Positions 50,434-59,764 of a DNA stretch of 64,000 bases are shown piece by piece. Where the stretch lies: contig NZ_DJKE01000001.1 in the NCBI RefSeq assembly GCF_002434505.1, positions 124,001 through 188,000 on the forward strand. Direction: 5' to 3'. The notes beneath the pieces were generated by a model. The model was not told the origin of the DNA. It did no database searches and saw only the letters and a list, made by a program, of their open reading frames with translations. This DNA comes from Brevundimonas sp. UBA6550 (GTDB lineage Bacteria > Pseudomonadota > Alphaproteobacteria > Caulobacterales > Caulobacteraceae). Numbering within the stretch: position 1 is the stretch's first letter; every line of letters starts with the position of its first letter. Made by a program: the position numbers and the translations under genes.

Positions 50434-50478
50434 GATCTGGAAGGCTTTGCATCGGCCAGACGTGTGGGAGCGACGACG

Positions 50479-52293
50479 ATGAACACCGCCAAGACACGAA
50501 ACAGATGGCGCGCGGTTGCGGCCGCTGCCGCCCTGATGTCCGCCGCCGGCGGCTCGGCCCTGGCCCAGACCGCCCCGACGCCCGCCGGGCTGGAGGCGCT
50601 GCGCCAGCGCCCGCCCCAGGACGAGGTGATCTATTTCCTGCTGCCCGACCGCTTCGCCAACGGCGATCCCGCCAACGACCACGGCGGCTATGCGCCCCAG
50701 CGGCTGGTCAGCGGCTTCGACCCGACCGACACCGACTTCTACCACGGCGGCGACCTGGCGGGGGTGGTCCAGCGGCTGGACTATATCCAGGGCCTGGGCG
50801 CGACGGCCGTGTGGCTGGCGCCCATCTTCAAGAACAAGCCGGTCCAGACGCACGGAAACTACACCGGCGCGGCGCACCACGGCTACTGGATCACCGACTT
50901 CACCACGGTCGATCCCCATTTCGGCGACGAGGCGACGATGCGCGCCCTGGTCGATGCGGCCCATGCGCGGGGCATGAAGGTCTATCTGGACATCGTGGCC
51001 AACCACACCGCCGACGTCATCCGCTATCGCGAATGCCCCCAGAACGACTGCGCCTACCGCAGCCGCGCCGACTATCCCTATACGCGCCAGGGCGGGGTGG
51101 ACGGCGCGGCGATCAACGAGGGCTTCGACGGTCGCGACTTCTCGCGCCTGACCCGGACCGACTACGCCTACAGCCCTTACGTCCCGGCGGGCGAGGAGAA
51201 CGCCAAGGTTCCCGCCTGGCTGAACGATCCGATCCGCTATCATAACCGGGGCGAGAGCACCTTCTCGGGCGAAAGCAGCCTGGACGGCGACTTCGCCGGT
51301 CTGGACGATCTGCTGACCGAGGACCCGGTGGTCTTGCAGGGCATGATCGACATCTTCGGCGGCTGGATCGACCGATATGGCATCGACGGCTATCGCATCG
51401 ACACCGCCCGCCATGTGAACCCCGAATTCTGGCGGGCCTTCATCCCCGCCATGAAGGCCCGCGCCGCCGCCAAGGGCATCCCCAACTTCCACATCTTCGG
51501 CGAGGTCTATGATCCCGATCCGGCCGTGACGGCGCGGTTCACGCGGGTCGATGGCTATCCGGCCGTGCTGGACTTCCCGTTCCAGAAACAGGCGACCGAT
51601 GTCGCGGCGGGCAAGGTCGGGACCGACGCCCTGGCCAGGCTGTTCGACGCCGATACGATCTATGCGGACGGCGCCGAGACGGCCGCCATCCTGCCGACCT
51701 TCCTGGGCAATCACGACATGGGCCGGATCGGCTTCTTCGTGAAACAGGCGAACCCCCAGGCCGACGACGCCGAACTGCTGGCCCGGATCAAACTGGCCCA
51801 TGCGCTGATGATGTTCAGCCGGGGCGTGCCCACCCTCTATTACGGCGACGAACAGGGCTTCGCCGGCGCGGGCGGATACGGAAACTCGCGCCAGGACATG
51901 TGGCCCAGCCGCACGCCGGTCTATGCGAACGAGACGCCCGTCGGCGGCCGCCAGCCAGCCTATTCGACCGAGGCGCCGCTGTACAAGGCCATCGCGGAAA
52001 TGGCGCGGCTGCGCGCCGCCGAACCGGCGCTGCGGCGCGGCCGTCAGGTCGTTCGGGCCTATGGCGACAAGCCGGGCCTGTTCGCCTTCTCGCGCCTGAC
52101 AGACGACGGCGGCGAGGTGCTGGTGCTGTTCAACAGTTCGACCGCGCCCGTCAGCGCCCAGGTCGAGGTGGAGCCCGGCTCGCTTCGGTGGCAAGCTTTG
52201 CGCGGCGACTGCGCCGCCCGTTCGTCGGCGCCCGCCAGCGTCGCCGTCCGCGTTCCCCCTCTCGATTACCTCGTCTGCAAGAGCGTGCCGTGA
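50479..52293 (+). CDS. Periplasmic GH13 alpha-amylase
   Basis: A 604-residue alpha-amylase-family enzyme with signal peptide (MNTAKTRNRWRAVAAAAALMSAAGGSALA, cut before QTAPTP). It cleaves alpha-1,4 bonds of starch or maltodextrin. GH13 regions are DIVANHTAD, GYRIDTARH with nucleophile Asp308, FGEVYD with acid Glu342 and FLGNHD with Asp413. The catalytic (beta/alpha)8 barrel runs from about 45 to 500, followed by a beta-sheet C domain (FSRLTDDGGEVLVLFNSS). It is divergent from the TonB receptor, with TGCAAA sites between. The stop overlaps the next gene's GTG start. Confidence 0.94.
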   Translation: MNTAKTRNRWRAVAAAAALMSAAGGSALAQTAPTPAGLEALRQRPPQDEVIYFLLPDRFANGDPANDHGGYAPQRLVSGFDPTDTDFYHGGDLAGVVQRLDYIQGLGATAVWLAPIFKNKPVQTHGNYTGAAHHGYWITDFTTVDPHFGDEATMRALVDAAHARGMKVYLDIVANHTADVIRYRECPQNDCAYRSRADYPYTRQGGVDGAAINEGFDGRDFSRLTRTDYAYSPYVPAGEENAKVPAWLNDPIRYHNRGESTFSGESSLDGDFAGLDDLLTEDPVVLQGMIDIFGGWIDRYGIDGYRIDTARHVNPEFWRAFIPAMKARAAAKGIPNFHIFGEVYDPDPAVTARFTRVDGYPAVLDFPFQKQATDVAAGKVGTDALARLFDADTIYADGAETAAILPTFLGNHDMGRIGFFVKQANPQADDAELLARIKLAHALMMFSRGVPTLYYGDEQGFAGAGGYGNSRQDMWPSRTPVYANETPVGGRQPAYSTEAPLYKAIAEMARLRAAEPALRRGRQVVRAYGDKPGLFAFSRLTDDGGEVLVLFNSSTAPVSAQVEVEPGSLRWQALRGDCAARSSAPASVAVRVPPLDYLVCKSVP

Positions 52294-53933
52294 CCGCCCA
52301 GCCCATCGACCTTTCCCCGGCCGCCGTCGCCCCTGCCCTCTCCCAGGACTGGTGGCGGGGCGCGGTCCTGTACCAGATCTATCCGCGCAGCTTCGCCGAC
52401 GCGAACGACGACGGCGTGGGCGACCTGCGGGGGATCACGGCGCATCTGGATCATGTCGCCAGCCTGGGCGTGGACGGGGTGTGGCTGTCGCCCTTCTTCA
52501 AGTCGCCGATGAAGGACTTCGGCTATGACGTGTCGGACTATTGCGACGTCGATCCGATCTTCGGGACCCTGGCCGATTTCGACGCCCTGATGGCGCGCGC
52601 CCAGGCGCTGGGGCTGAAGGTCGTCATCGATCAGGTGTTCTCGCATACCTCGGACGAACACCCCTGGTTCGTGGACAGCCGCGCCAGCCGCAACGGCGAA
52701 CACGCCGACTGGTACGTCTGGGCCGACGCCAAGCCGGACGGCTCGCCGCCGTCTAACTGGCAGTCGGTGTTCGGCGGCCCGGCCTGGACCTGGGATGCGC
52801 GGCGCGGCCAATACTACATGCACAACTTCCTGGCCTCTCAGCCTCAGCTGAACGTCAGGAACCCGGCGGTGCAGGACGCCCTGATCGCGGCGGCGCGGTT
52901 CTGGCTGGACCGGGGGGTGGACGGCTTCCGACTGGATGCGATCAACTTCGCCATCCATGACCCGTCCTTGCGCGACAATCCGCCGATCCAGGACGGCAAG
53001 AAGCGCACGCGCCCGTTCGATTTCCAGGACAAGATCTACAACCAGTCCCATCCCGACATCATCGGCTTCCTGAACCGCATCCGCGCCCTGACCGACAGCT
53101 ATGACGCCCGGTTCACGGTGGCGGAGGTCGGCGGCGACCACGCCGACCGCGAGATGAAGGCGTTCACCGCCGGGAACGACCGGCTGCATTCGGCCTATGG
53201 CTTTCTCTACCTCTACGCCGACACGCTGAAGGGCGAACTGATCGGCCAGGGCGACCAGATGTGGCCGGACCAGCAAGGCGAAGGCTGGCCGTCCTGGACC
53301 TTCTCCAACCACGATGCGCCGCGCGCGGTGTCCCGCTGGGCCAAGGGCCGCGACGAGAAGGCCTTTTCGGAGATGGCCCTGCTGCTGCTGATGAGCCTGC
53401 GCGGCAATGTCTTCGTCTATCAGGGCGAGGAGCTGGGCCTGCCGCAGGCCGAGGTGCCGTTCGAGCGGCTGGTCGATCCCGAGGCCATCGCCAACTGGCC
53501 CCAGACTCTGGGCCGCGACGGCGCCCGTACGCCGATGCCGTGGGTGGCGTCCGCGCCCAACGCCGGGTTTTCGACGGCGGAGCCGTGGCTGCCGGTCGAT
53601 CCGCGCCACCTGCCCATGTCGGTGGATGCGCAGGAAGCGGACCCGACCTCGGTCCTGCACGCCGCGCGCCGCATCATCGCCCTGCGTCACGCCCATCCGG
53701 CGCTGCGCACCGGCGGGCTGGAGATCGAAAGCGCGGGCGATCTGGTGATCTTCCGCCGGTTCGAACGGGCCGAGGGCGGCGAGCGTCTGCTGTGCGTGTT
53801 CAACCTGGGCTTCGAGGCCGTGGACTGGTCTCCTCCCGCCGGCGCGCGCCGGATCGCGGCGGTCAACTGGACCGAGGCGGACGGATCGGCGCTGAAGCCG
53901 CTGGCCGGCCTGATCTTCGCCGAAGCCAGATGA
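52290..53933 (+). CDS. Cytoplasmic GH13 alpha-glucosidase (oligo-1,6-glucosidase subfamily)
   Basis: A 547-residue GH13_23-type alpha-glucosidase that releases glucose from the ends of maltose and oligosaccharides. No signal peptide is visible, so it is cytoplasmic. Motifs are WWRGAVLYQIYPRSFADANDDGVGDLRGI, DQVFSHTSDEHPWF, GFRLDAINF with nucleophile Asp216, VAEVGGD with acid Glu279 and FSNHDAPR with Asp342. It starts with GTG 52290 overlapping the amylase stop by four bases. The pair covers extracellular-chain and intracellular-sugar hydrolysis in a single transcript. Confidence 0.95.
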   Translation: MTAQPIDLSPAAVAPALSQDWWRGAVLYQIYPRSFADANDDGVGDLRGITAHLDHVASLGVDGVWLSPFFKSPMKDFGYDVSDYCDVDPIFGTLADFDALMARAQALGLKVVIDQVFSHTSDEHPWFVDSRASRNGEHADWYVWADAKPDGSPPSNWQSVFGGPAWTWDARRGQYYMHNFLASQPQLNVRNPAVQDALIAAARFWLDRGVDGFRLDAINFAIHDPSLRDNPPIQDGKKRTRPFDFQDKIYNQSHPDIIGFLNRIRALTDSYDARFTVAEVGGDHADREMKAFTAGNDRLHSAYGFLYLYADTLKGELIGQGDQMWPDQQGEGWPSWTFSNHDAPRAVSRWAKGRDEKAFSEMALLLLMSLRGNVFVYQGEELGLPQAEVPFERLVDPEAIANWPQTLGRDGARTPMPWVASAPNAGFSTAEPWLPVDPRHLPMSVDAQEADPTSVLHAARRIIALRHAHPALRTGGLEIESAGDLVIFRRFERAEGGERLLCVFNLGFEAVDWSPPAGARRIAAVNWTEADGSALKPLAGLIFAEAR

Positions 53934-53938
53934 GGGGT

Positions 53939-54964
53939 TCAGCCGCCGCAGGTCTCGCGAACGATCAGTTCGGTCGGAACGCGCTCGGACCGGCCGGCGC
54001 CCATGCCCGTCGATGCGCCGCCGTGATCCAGCAGTTTGGACACCATCAGCCGACCGGCCTTCATCGTGTCCTGGGCGATGGTGCTGAGCGCCGGGCGCGA
54101 ATAGCGGCTGAACGGCACATTGTCGAAGCCGATGACCGAGACCTGGCCCGGCACATCGACGCCCGCGTGCAACAGGGCGCGCACGGCGCCCAGCGCGATC
54201 TGGTCCGAGGCGGCCACCACCCCATCGAAGACCACGCCGCGTCGGATCAGGGCGTCCACGGTCGCCTCGGCCGATTCGACCTCGAAATGAGCGGGCACGA
54301 TCAGCTCGGCGTCGGCCTCCAGTCCGGCCTGGGCCAGAGCGTCCAGATAGCCGCGATGCCGCTGCATGGCCTCGGGCGGATCCAGGTCGCCCAGGAAGAC
54401 GATGCGCTTTCGCTCCAGCCGCGCCAGATGCAGGGTCGCGCGGCGTCCGCCCGAGATATTGTCCGAGCCGATGGAGCAATAATCCTGATCCGGCAGTTCG
54501 GCGCCCCAGACGACGAAGCGATGGTCGGCATCCACCAGCCGGTTGAAGGCGGAATGCAGGCTGGACTGCCCCAGGAAGATCACCCCGTCCGCCCGGCTGG
54601 TGTTCAGCGCCGCCGACAGTTCGTCATAGTTGGCGGGCGAGATATGGCTCATCAGCAGGTCGCAGCCGCGTTCGCGCGCCGCCTCGCCCACCCCGGCCAG
54701 CAGCTCCAGGAAGAAGGGATCGCTGAGGCGCCCTTCCCGCCCCTGCGGACGCGGCACCACCAGGGCGATGGTGCCCTGGGCGCCGATGGGGCCGGCCGGC
54801 ATGTGGCGGCGGAACGGATAGTCGTGCTCCTTGGCCAGCTTCCAGATCGTCTGTTTGGTGCGGTCGTTGACGGCCGGGCTGTCGTTCAGGGCGCGCGAGG
54901 CGGTGGCGATGGACACGCCGGCCAGGCGGGCGATGTCTTCCAGACGGGTGGTCTTGCGGCTCAA
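53939..54964 (-). CDS. LacI family regulator of the alpha-glucan locus
   Basis: A 341-residue LacI/GalR repressor with HTH (about 8-30: LEDIARLAGVSIATASRALNDSPAVND). The periplasmic-binding-protein-like ligand domain has ARADGVIFLG and VDALIRRGVVFDGVVAASDQIALGAV. It starts with TTG (54964), GAGGA 9 bases upstream. Convergent with the glucosidase and divergent from the GH97 gene, it likely controls the amylase, receptor and GH97 promoters. In related bacteria such regulators respond to maltose or glucose. Confidence 0.92.
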   Translation of the reverse strand: MSRKTTRLEDIARLAGVSIATASRALNDSPAVNDRTKQTIWKLAKEHDYPFRRHMPAGPIGAQGTIALVVPRPQGREGRLSDPFFLELLAGVGEAARERGCDLLMSHISPANYDELSAALNTSRADGVIFLGQSSLHSAFNRLVDADHRFVVWGAELPDQDYCSIGSDNISGGRRATLHLARLERKRIVFLGDLDPPEAMQRHRGYLDALAQAGLEADAELIVPAHFEVESAEATVDALIRRGVVFDGVVAASDQIALGAVRALLHAGVDVPGQVSVIGFDNVPFSRYSRPALSTIAQDTMKAGRLMVSKLLDHGGASTGMGAGRSERVPTELIVRETCGG

Positions 54965-54994
54965 GGTCGCGGGTCCTCACGGCAGCATGGTGAA

Positions 54995-55015
54995 GCTGCA
55001 AAATTTTCTGCAAAT
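54995..55015. promoter_or_regulatory. Putative LacI operator in the lacI/GH97 divergent promoter
   Basis: GCTGCAAAATTTTCTGCAAA holds TGCAAA twice, at a 12-base period, between the divergent regulator and GH97 genes. The 11-base start GCTGCAAAATN is shared with 50414-50424 in the amylase promoter. Confidence 0.5.
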
Positions 55016-55067
55016 ATTTCAGCCACCGTTCGCGGCGGTTGGCAAGAGGCGGCGTAACGGAGTTCCC

Positions 55068-57131
55068 ATGATGCAGCGCAGATCCTTCCTGGCCCTTGGC
55101 GGCGTGTCGATCCTGGCGTTCGGGGCGACGGGCGTTCGCGCCCAGACGACGGCCACCCACGCTCGCGCCAGCTCGCCCGGCGGCGTGCTGACGGTCGAGG
55201 CCTTCACCGACAACGACGGGCGGCCGATGTATTCGGTTCTGCGTCAGGGCCGGGTCGTGGTGGCGCCGTCCAAGCTGGGCTTCCTCTTGACCGACGCCCC
55301 CGCCATCGAGCGCGGCCTGGCGATCACCGCCGGTCAGCCGGTCACGGTGGACGACACCTGGGAGCAGCCGTGGGGCGAGCGCCGCTTCATCCGCAACCAC
55401 TACAACGAATGGCGCGTCGCCTATGCCGAGACCGGCGGCCTGCAGCGCCGCGTGGACGTGGTGTTCCGCCTGTATGACGACGGCCTGGGCTTCCGTTACG
55501 AGTTCCCGGATCAGCCCGCGCTAAAGACCGTGCGCATCGGCTCGGAACTGACCGAGTTCAACCTGGCGGAAAACGGCGAGGCCCTGTGGGCGCCCGCATG
55601 GGAATGGAACCGCGAGGAATACCTCTACGATCGCACCCCAATCGACGCGGTCGGCAGCGCCCAGACGCCGATGACGGTGAAGGGCCAGTCGGGCCTGCAC
55701 GTCTCGATCCACGAGGCGGCCTGCATCGACTACGCCGGCATGAACCTGCGTCGCTCCGAAGGCACGAACTTCCGCGCCCAGCTGACGCCCGGCCTGACCA
55801 ATGCGGCGGTGGTGCGCCAGGCCCCGTTCAACACCCCGTGGCGCACGCTGCAGATCGCCGACAATGGCGCGGGCCTGATCGAATCCAGCCTGATCCTGAA
55901 CCTGAACGAACCCAACAAACTGGGCGACGTGTCATGGTTCAAGCCGATGAAATACGTCGGCGTCTGGTGGGAGATGCACCTGGAGCTGAAGACCTGGAAC
56001 GCCGGTCCCAAGCACGGCGCCACCACCGAGAACACGATCAAACACATCGACTTCGCCGCAAAACACGGCCTGGGCGGGGTGCTGGTCGAGGGCTGGAACA
56101 AGGGCTGGGACGGCCAGTGGTTCGCCAATGGTTCGGACTTCAGCTTCACCGAGGCCTATCCCGATTTCGATATCGAGGCGGTCTGCGCCCACGCCCGGTC
56201 CAAGGGCGTACAGTTGATCGGCCACCACGAGACCGGCGGCAACGCCTTCCACTACGAGCAGCAGCTTGAACCGGCGATGGCGCTGTACGAGCGGCTGGGC
56301 GTCCATTCGGTCAAGACCGGCTATGTCGCCGATGCGGGCGGGGCGCGCGTGGCGGGGCCGGACGGTCGGATGGTCATGGCGTGGCACGAGAGCCAGCCGA
56401 TGGCCCAGCACCATATGCGCGTGATCGAGGCGGGCGCCCGGCACAAGGTCGCCGTCAACGCCCACGAGCCGTTCAAGGACACGGGCCTGCGCCGCACCTA
56501 TCCCAATATGATCAGCCGCGAGGGCCAGCGGGGCATGGAATATTCGGCCTGGGGCAACCCCGGCAATCCGCCCGAGCACGAGCCGAACCTGGTCTTCACC
56601 CGCCTGCTGGCCGGGCCGATGGACTATACGCCCGGCATCTTCGGCATGGAGACGCGCAGCCCCGGCGGCGTGCAGACGACCTGGGCCAAGCAACTGGCGC
56701 TCTATGTCGTGATCTATAGCCCGATCCAGATGGCGGCGGACCTCTTGGTCAACTACGAGGCCAATCCCGGTCCGTTCCAGTTCATCAAGGACGTGCCGTG
56801 CGACTGGGCCGAGACCCGCGTGCTGGCCGCCGAGATGGGCGACTATGTCGTGATCGCCAGAAAGGACCGGGCGTCCGACGTCTGGGCCCTGGGCGCCGTC
56901 ACCGACGAGCATCCGCGCGTGCTGAGCGCGCCGCTCGACTTCCTGGACGCCGGCCGACGTTACCGCGCCGAAATCTACCGCGACGGCCCGGAGGCCGACT
57001 ATAAGGCCAAGCGCGAGGACATCGTGATCGAGCAGCGGGAGGTGACGTCGGGCGACGTGCTGACCCTGGCCCTGGCGCCGGGCGGCGGCCAGGCGATCCG
57101 GTTCGTGCCGGTGGGGCGGGCGCGGAGATGA
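55068..57131 (+). CDS. GH97 alpha-glucosidase, Tat-exported (SusB-like)
   Basis: A 687-residue GH97 enzyme that hydrolyses malto-oligosaccharides to glucose. The N-terminus has twin arginines (MMQRRSFLALGGVSILAFG), so Tat export to the periplasm is likely. The N-terminal beta-sandwich (about 35-290) is followed by the barrel with KYVGVWWEMHL, GVLVEGWNKGWDG, LIGHHETGGN (Glu388), NAHEPFKDTG (Glu467) and REGQRGMEYSAWGNP (Glu485, Glu491). The presence of Glu in HHET suggests the inverting SusB type. ATG 55068 has CGGAG 6 bases upstream. It heads a gene string through the importer, esterase and glucoamylase. Confidence 0.94.
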   Translation: MMQRRSFLALGGVSILAFGATGVRAQTTATHARASSPGGVLTVEAFTDNDGRPMYSVLRQGRVVVAPSKLGFLLTDAPAIERGLAITAGQPVTVDDTWEQPWGERRFIRNHYNEWRVAYAETGGLQRRVDVVFRLYDDGLGFRYEFPDQPALKTVRIGSELTEFNLAENGEALWAPAWEWNREEYLYDRTPIDAVGSAQTPMTVKGQSGLHVSIHEAACIDYAGMNLRRSEGTNFRAQLTPGLTNAAVVRQAPFNTPWRTLQIADNGAGLIESSLILNLNEPNKLGDVSWFKPMKYVGVWWEMHLELKTWNAGPKHGATTENTIKHIDFAAKHGLGGVLVEGWNKGWDGQWFANGSDFSFTEAYPDFDIEAVCAHARSKGVQLIGHHETGGNAFHYEQQLEPAMALYERLGVHSVKTGYVADAGGARVAGPDGRMVMAWHESQPMAQHHMRVIEAGARHKVAVNAHEPFKDTGLRRTYPNMISREGQRGMEYSAWGNPGNPPEHEPNLVFTRLLAGPMDYTPGIFGMETRSPGGVQTTWAKQLALYVVIYSPIQMAADLLVNYEANPGPFQFIKDVPCDWAETRVLAAEMGDYVVIARKDRASDVWALGAVTDEHPRVLSAPLDFLDAGRRYRAEIYRDGPEADYKAKREDIVIEQREVTSGDVLTLALAPGGGQAIRFVPVGRARR

Positions 57132-57147
57132 GCATCGCCAATGACGT

Positions 57148-57297
57148 CCTTCTCCCCTCGGGGGAGAAGGTGGCTCGCGGAGCGAGACGGATGAGGGGGC
57201 TGGTTCAGCAGCCCGATCGTCCGACATGGAGTCCGTATCCGGCAGCCCCCTCATCCGAGCGGCTTCGCCGCCCACCTTCTCCCCCGAGGGGAGAAGG
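57148..57297. repeat. Facing pair of REP-like palindromic repeats
   Basis: Left copy 57148-57205 and right inverted copy 57243-57297 are near-identical to the pair at 32213-32360 (CCTTCTCCCCTCGGGGGAG, GGCTCGCGGAGCGAGAC, GGATGAGGGGGCTGG). The right end GAGAAGGATCAGG leads straight into the importer gene's translation start, as at 32345-32374. Confidence 0.8.
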
Positions 57298-57312
57298 ATC
57301 AGGTGTGCGCCC

Positions 57313-58818
57313 ATGACCCTCCTCTCCCACCGCCCGCGCCTGTCCGGTCTGGCGATCTGGAACATGTGCGTCGGCTTTTTCGGCATCCAGATCGGCTTCG
57401 GCCTGCAGAACGCCAACACCAGCCGCATCTTCCAGACCCTGGGGGCCGAGGTCGATACGCTGGCCATCCTGTGGATCGCCGCGCCGCTGACGGGTCTGCT
57501 GGTCCAGCCGATCATCGGCCATTTCAGCGACAAGACCTGGACCCGGTTCGGGCGGCGGCGGCCCTATTTCCTGATCGGCGCCATCGCCACGACCTTGGCG
57601 CTGATCGCCATGCCCAACAGTCCAAGCCTGTGGTTCGCCGCGGCAATGCTGTGGATCATGGACGCCTCGATCAACATCACCATGGAGCCGTTCCGCGCCT
57701 TCGTCGGCGACAACCTGCCGGAGGAGCAGCGCACCGCAGGCTATGCGATGCAGAGCTTCTTCATCGGCGCGGGCGCGGTCTTCGCCTCGACCCTGCCGTG
57801 GCTGTTATCCAACGTCTTCCACTTCGCCTCGACGGCCGAGGCGGGGGTCGTGCCCCTGTCGGTCAAGATCGCTTTCTATGTCGGCGCCGTGGGCCTGTTC
57901 GCCGCCGTCCTGTGGACCGTGCTGTCGACCCGTGAATACAGCCCCGAACAGATCGCCGCGTTCGAACGCGCCCGCATCCCGGTCGCCGACGATGCGCCCG
58001 AGGCGCCGGCCCGGTCGGTTCGCGGCTGGCTGGGATCGGGTCTGATCTGTCTGGTGCTGGGGGTTCTGGCGCTGGGCCTGATCGCGGCGCTGGGGCTTGA
58101 GAAGGAGCTGCTGATCCTGGGCGGCTTCATCGCCGGGTTCGGCCTTCTGATGATCGCCGTGGGCATGATGCAGCGTCGGGGCATGGTCAACGCCGCGACC
58201 GAGATCCTGAACGACTTCTTCCGTATGCCGCAGACGATGCGCGGCCTGGCGGTGGTTCAGTTCTTCAGCTGGTTCGCCCTGTTCGCCATGTGGATCTACA
58301 CCACCGCCGCCGTGACGCGCGTCCATTACGGCGCGACCGACATGACCTCGGCCGCCTATGCGGCCGGCGCGGACTGGGTGGGGGTGCTGTTCGGCGTCTA
58401 TAACGGCGTGGCGGCCCTGGCGGCCTTCACCCTGCCGGTCATCGCCCGGCGGATCGGGCGAAAGGCGACCCATGCGCTGATGCTGCTGCTGGGGGCGGCC
58501 GGCCTGTTCGGCGTCTTCGCCATTCGCGAGCCGGGCCTGCTGTGGCTGCCGATGATTGGCGTCGGCTTCGCCTGGGCGTCCATCGTCTCCATGCCCTACG
58601 CCATCCTGTCGGCGGCGGTGCCGGACCGGAAGATGGGCGTCTATATGGGGGTGTTCAACATCTTCATCGTGGCGCCGCAACTGCTGGCCGCCACAGTTCT
58701 GGGCCTGATCCTGAAGACCCTGTTCGACGGCCAGGCCATCTGGGCCCTGGTGCTGGGCGCGGGCTCCTTTGTGCTGGCGGCGGCCAGCGCCCTGCTGGTC
58801 AAGGAGCATCGCGCATGA
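57313..58818 (+). CDS. MFS maltose/maltodextrin importer (MalT-like, GPH/SLC45 type)
   Basis: A 501-residue inner-membrane MFS transporter with 12 helices. The N-terminal part (LAIWNMCVGFFGIQIGFGLQNANTSRIFQTLGAE) and the SDKTWTRFGRRRPYFLIGA loop mark the maltose-type sugar transporters of the GPH/SLC45-like group found with TonB receptors in Caulobacterales. It presumably feeds maltose to the cytoplasmic glucosidase. ATG 57313 is preferred because the segment before it lies within the palindromic repeat. The stop overlaps the esterase ATG. Confidence 0.92.
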   Translation: MTLLSHRPRLSGLAIWNMCVGFFGIQIGFGLQNANTSRIFQTLGAEVDTLAILWIAAPLTGLLVQPIIGHFSDKTWTRFGRRRPYFLIGAIATTLALIAMPNSPSLWFAAAMLWIMDASINITMEPFRAFVGDNLPEEQRTAGYAMQSFFIGAGAVFASTLPWLLSNVFHFASTAEAGVVPLSVKIAFYVGAVGLFAAVLWTVLSTREYSPEQIAAFERARIPVADDAPEAPARSVRGWLGSGLICLVLGVLALGLIAALGLEKELLILGGFIAGFGLLMIAVGMMQRRGMVNAATEILNDFFRMPQTMRGLAVVQFFSWFALFAMWIYTTAAVTRVHYGATDMTSAAYAAGADWVGVLFGVYNGVAALAAFTLPVIARRIGRKATHALMLLLGAAGLFGVFAIREPGLLWLPMIGVGFAWASIVSMPYAILSAAVPDRKMGVYMGVFNIFIVAPQLLAATVLGLILKTLFDGQAIWALVLGAGSFVLAAASALLVKEHRA

Positions 58819-59756
58819 ACCGGCGCGGCCTGCTGGCCCTGATGGCCGCCCTGCCCTTCGCCGGCGCGGCCCGCGCCGAAGGCGCCGTCGCGGGCGGTCG
58901 CCTGATCGTTCATGAAAACATGGCCTCGGCCCATGCGAAGGCGCGCAATGTCTCCATCTGGCTGCCGCCGGGATATCAGGGGTCGGACGCCCGCCATCCT
59001 GTCCTCTATATGCACGACGGTCAGAACCTGTTCGATGCGGCCACGGCCAACTTCGGCGAATGGGGCGTGGACGAGCATCTGACGCGACTGATCGCGGGCG
59101 GCCAGGTGCGCGCCCCCATCGTCGTCGGCGTCTGGAACACCGATCTGCGTCTTCGGGAATACGTGCCGGCCGACCTGATCGCGGCCCTGCCCGCCGACAT
59201 GCGCGACGAGGTTCAGGCCATTTACGGCGGGCCGTCGCTGTCCGACGGCTATCTGCGGTTTCTGACCGAGGAGTTGAAGCCCTTCGTCGACCGGACCTAT
59301 CGCACCCTGACCGAGCCGCAGGATACGATGATCGCCGGGTCCAGCATGGGCGGTCTGATCTCGATGGCGGCGGTGATGAAGCGGCCCGACGTCTTTTCCG
59401 CCGCCGCCTGTCTGTCGACCCACTGGCCGCTGAAGCTGGAGGGGCTGGAGGCGGGCGCGGCGCTGGACGCCTGGCGCGAGCGGATGGTCGCCGCCTGGAC
59501 CGGCGTGATCGAACGCGGCCTGCCGGCGCCCGGCGCGCACCGCTTCTATTTCGACCGGGGCGACGAGACGCTGGATCAGTTCTACGCCGTCTTCCAGACC
59601 CAGGTGGACCAGACGTTCCGTCGTCGCGGCTATGGCCCCGGCGATTTCCAGAGCCTGGTCTTCCCCGGCGCCCAGCACACCGAGGCGTCGTGGAACCAGC
59701 GTCTGGACGCGCCCCTGACCTTTCTTCTTTCCCCCGCCCCCACGCGCAACCCGTGA
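58815..59756 (+). CDS. Secreted alpha/beta-hydrolase esterase (IroE/Fes-like)
   Basis: A 313-residue esterase of the D-type family (alpha/beta hydrolase with esterase-like fold). Signal peptide (RRGLLALMAALPFAGAARA, twin-Arg start) is followed by SIWLPPGYQGSD and LYMHDGQNLFDA. The nucleophile Ser177 is in AGSSMGGLIS; the Asp and His are probably near DRGDETLD and GAQHTEASW. It may remove acyl groups from substituted glucans; this is inference. ATG 58815 overlaps the importer stop by four bases and the glucoamylase gene follows after 8 bases. Confidence 0.85.
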   Translation: MNRRGLLALMAALPFAGAARAEGAVAGGRLIVHENMASAHAKARNVSIWLPPGYQGSDARHPVLYMHDGQNLFDAATANFGEWGVDEHLTRLIAGGQVRAPIVVGVWNTDLRLREYVPADLIAALPADMRDEVQAIYGGPSLSDGYLRFLTEELKPFVDRTYRTLTEPQDTMIAGSSMGGLISMAAVMKRPDVFSAAACLSTHWPLKLEGLEAGAALDAWRERMVAAWTGVIERGLPAPGAHRFYFDRGDETLDQFYAVFQTQVDQTFRRRGYGPGDFQSLVFPGAQHTEASWNQRLDAPLTFLLSPAPTRNP

Positions 59757-59764
59757 GGACCACA

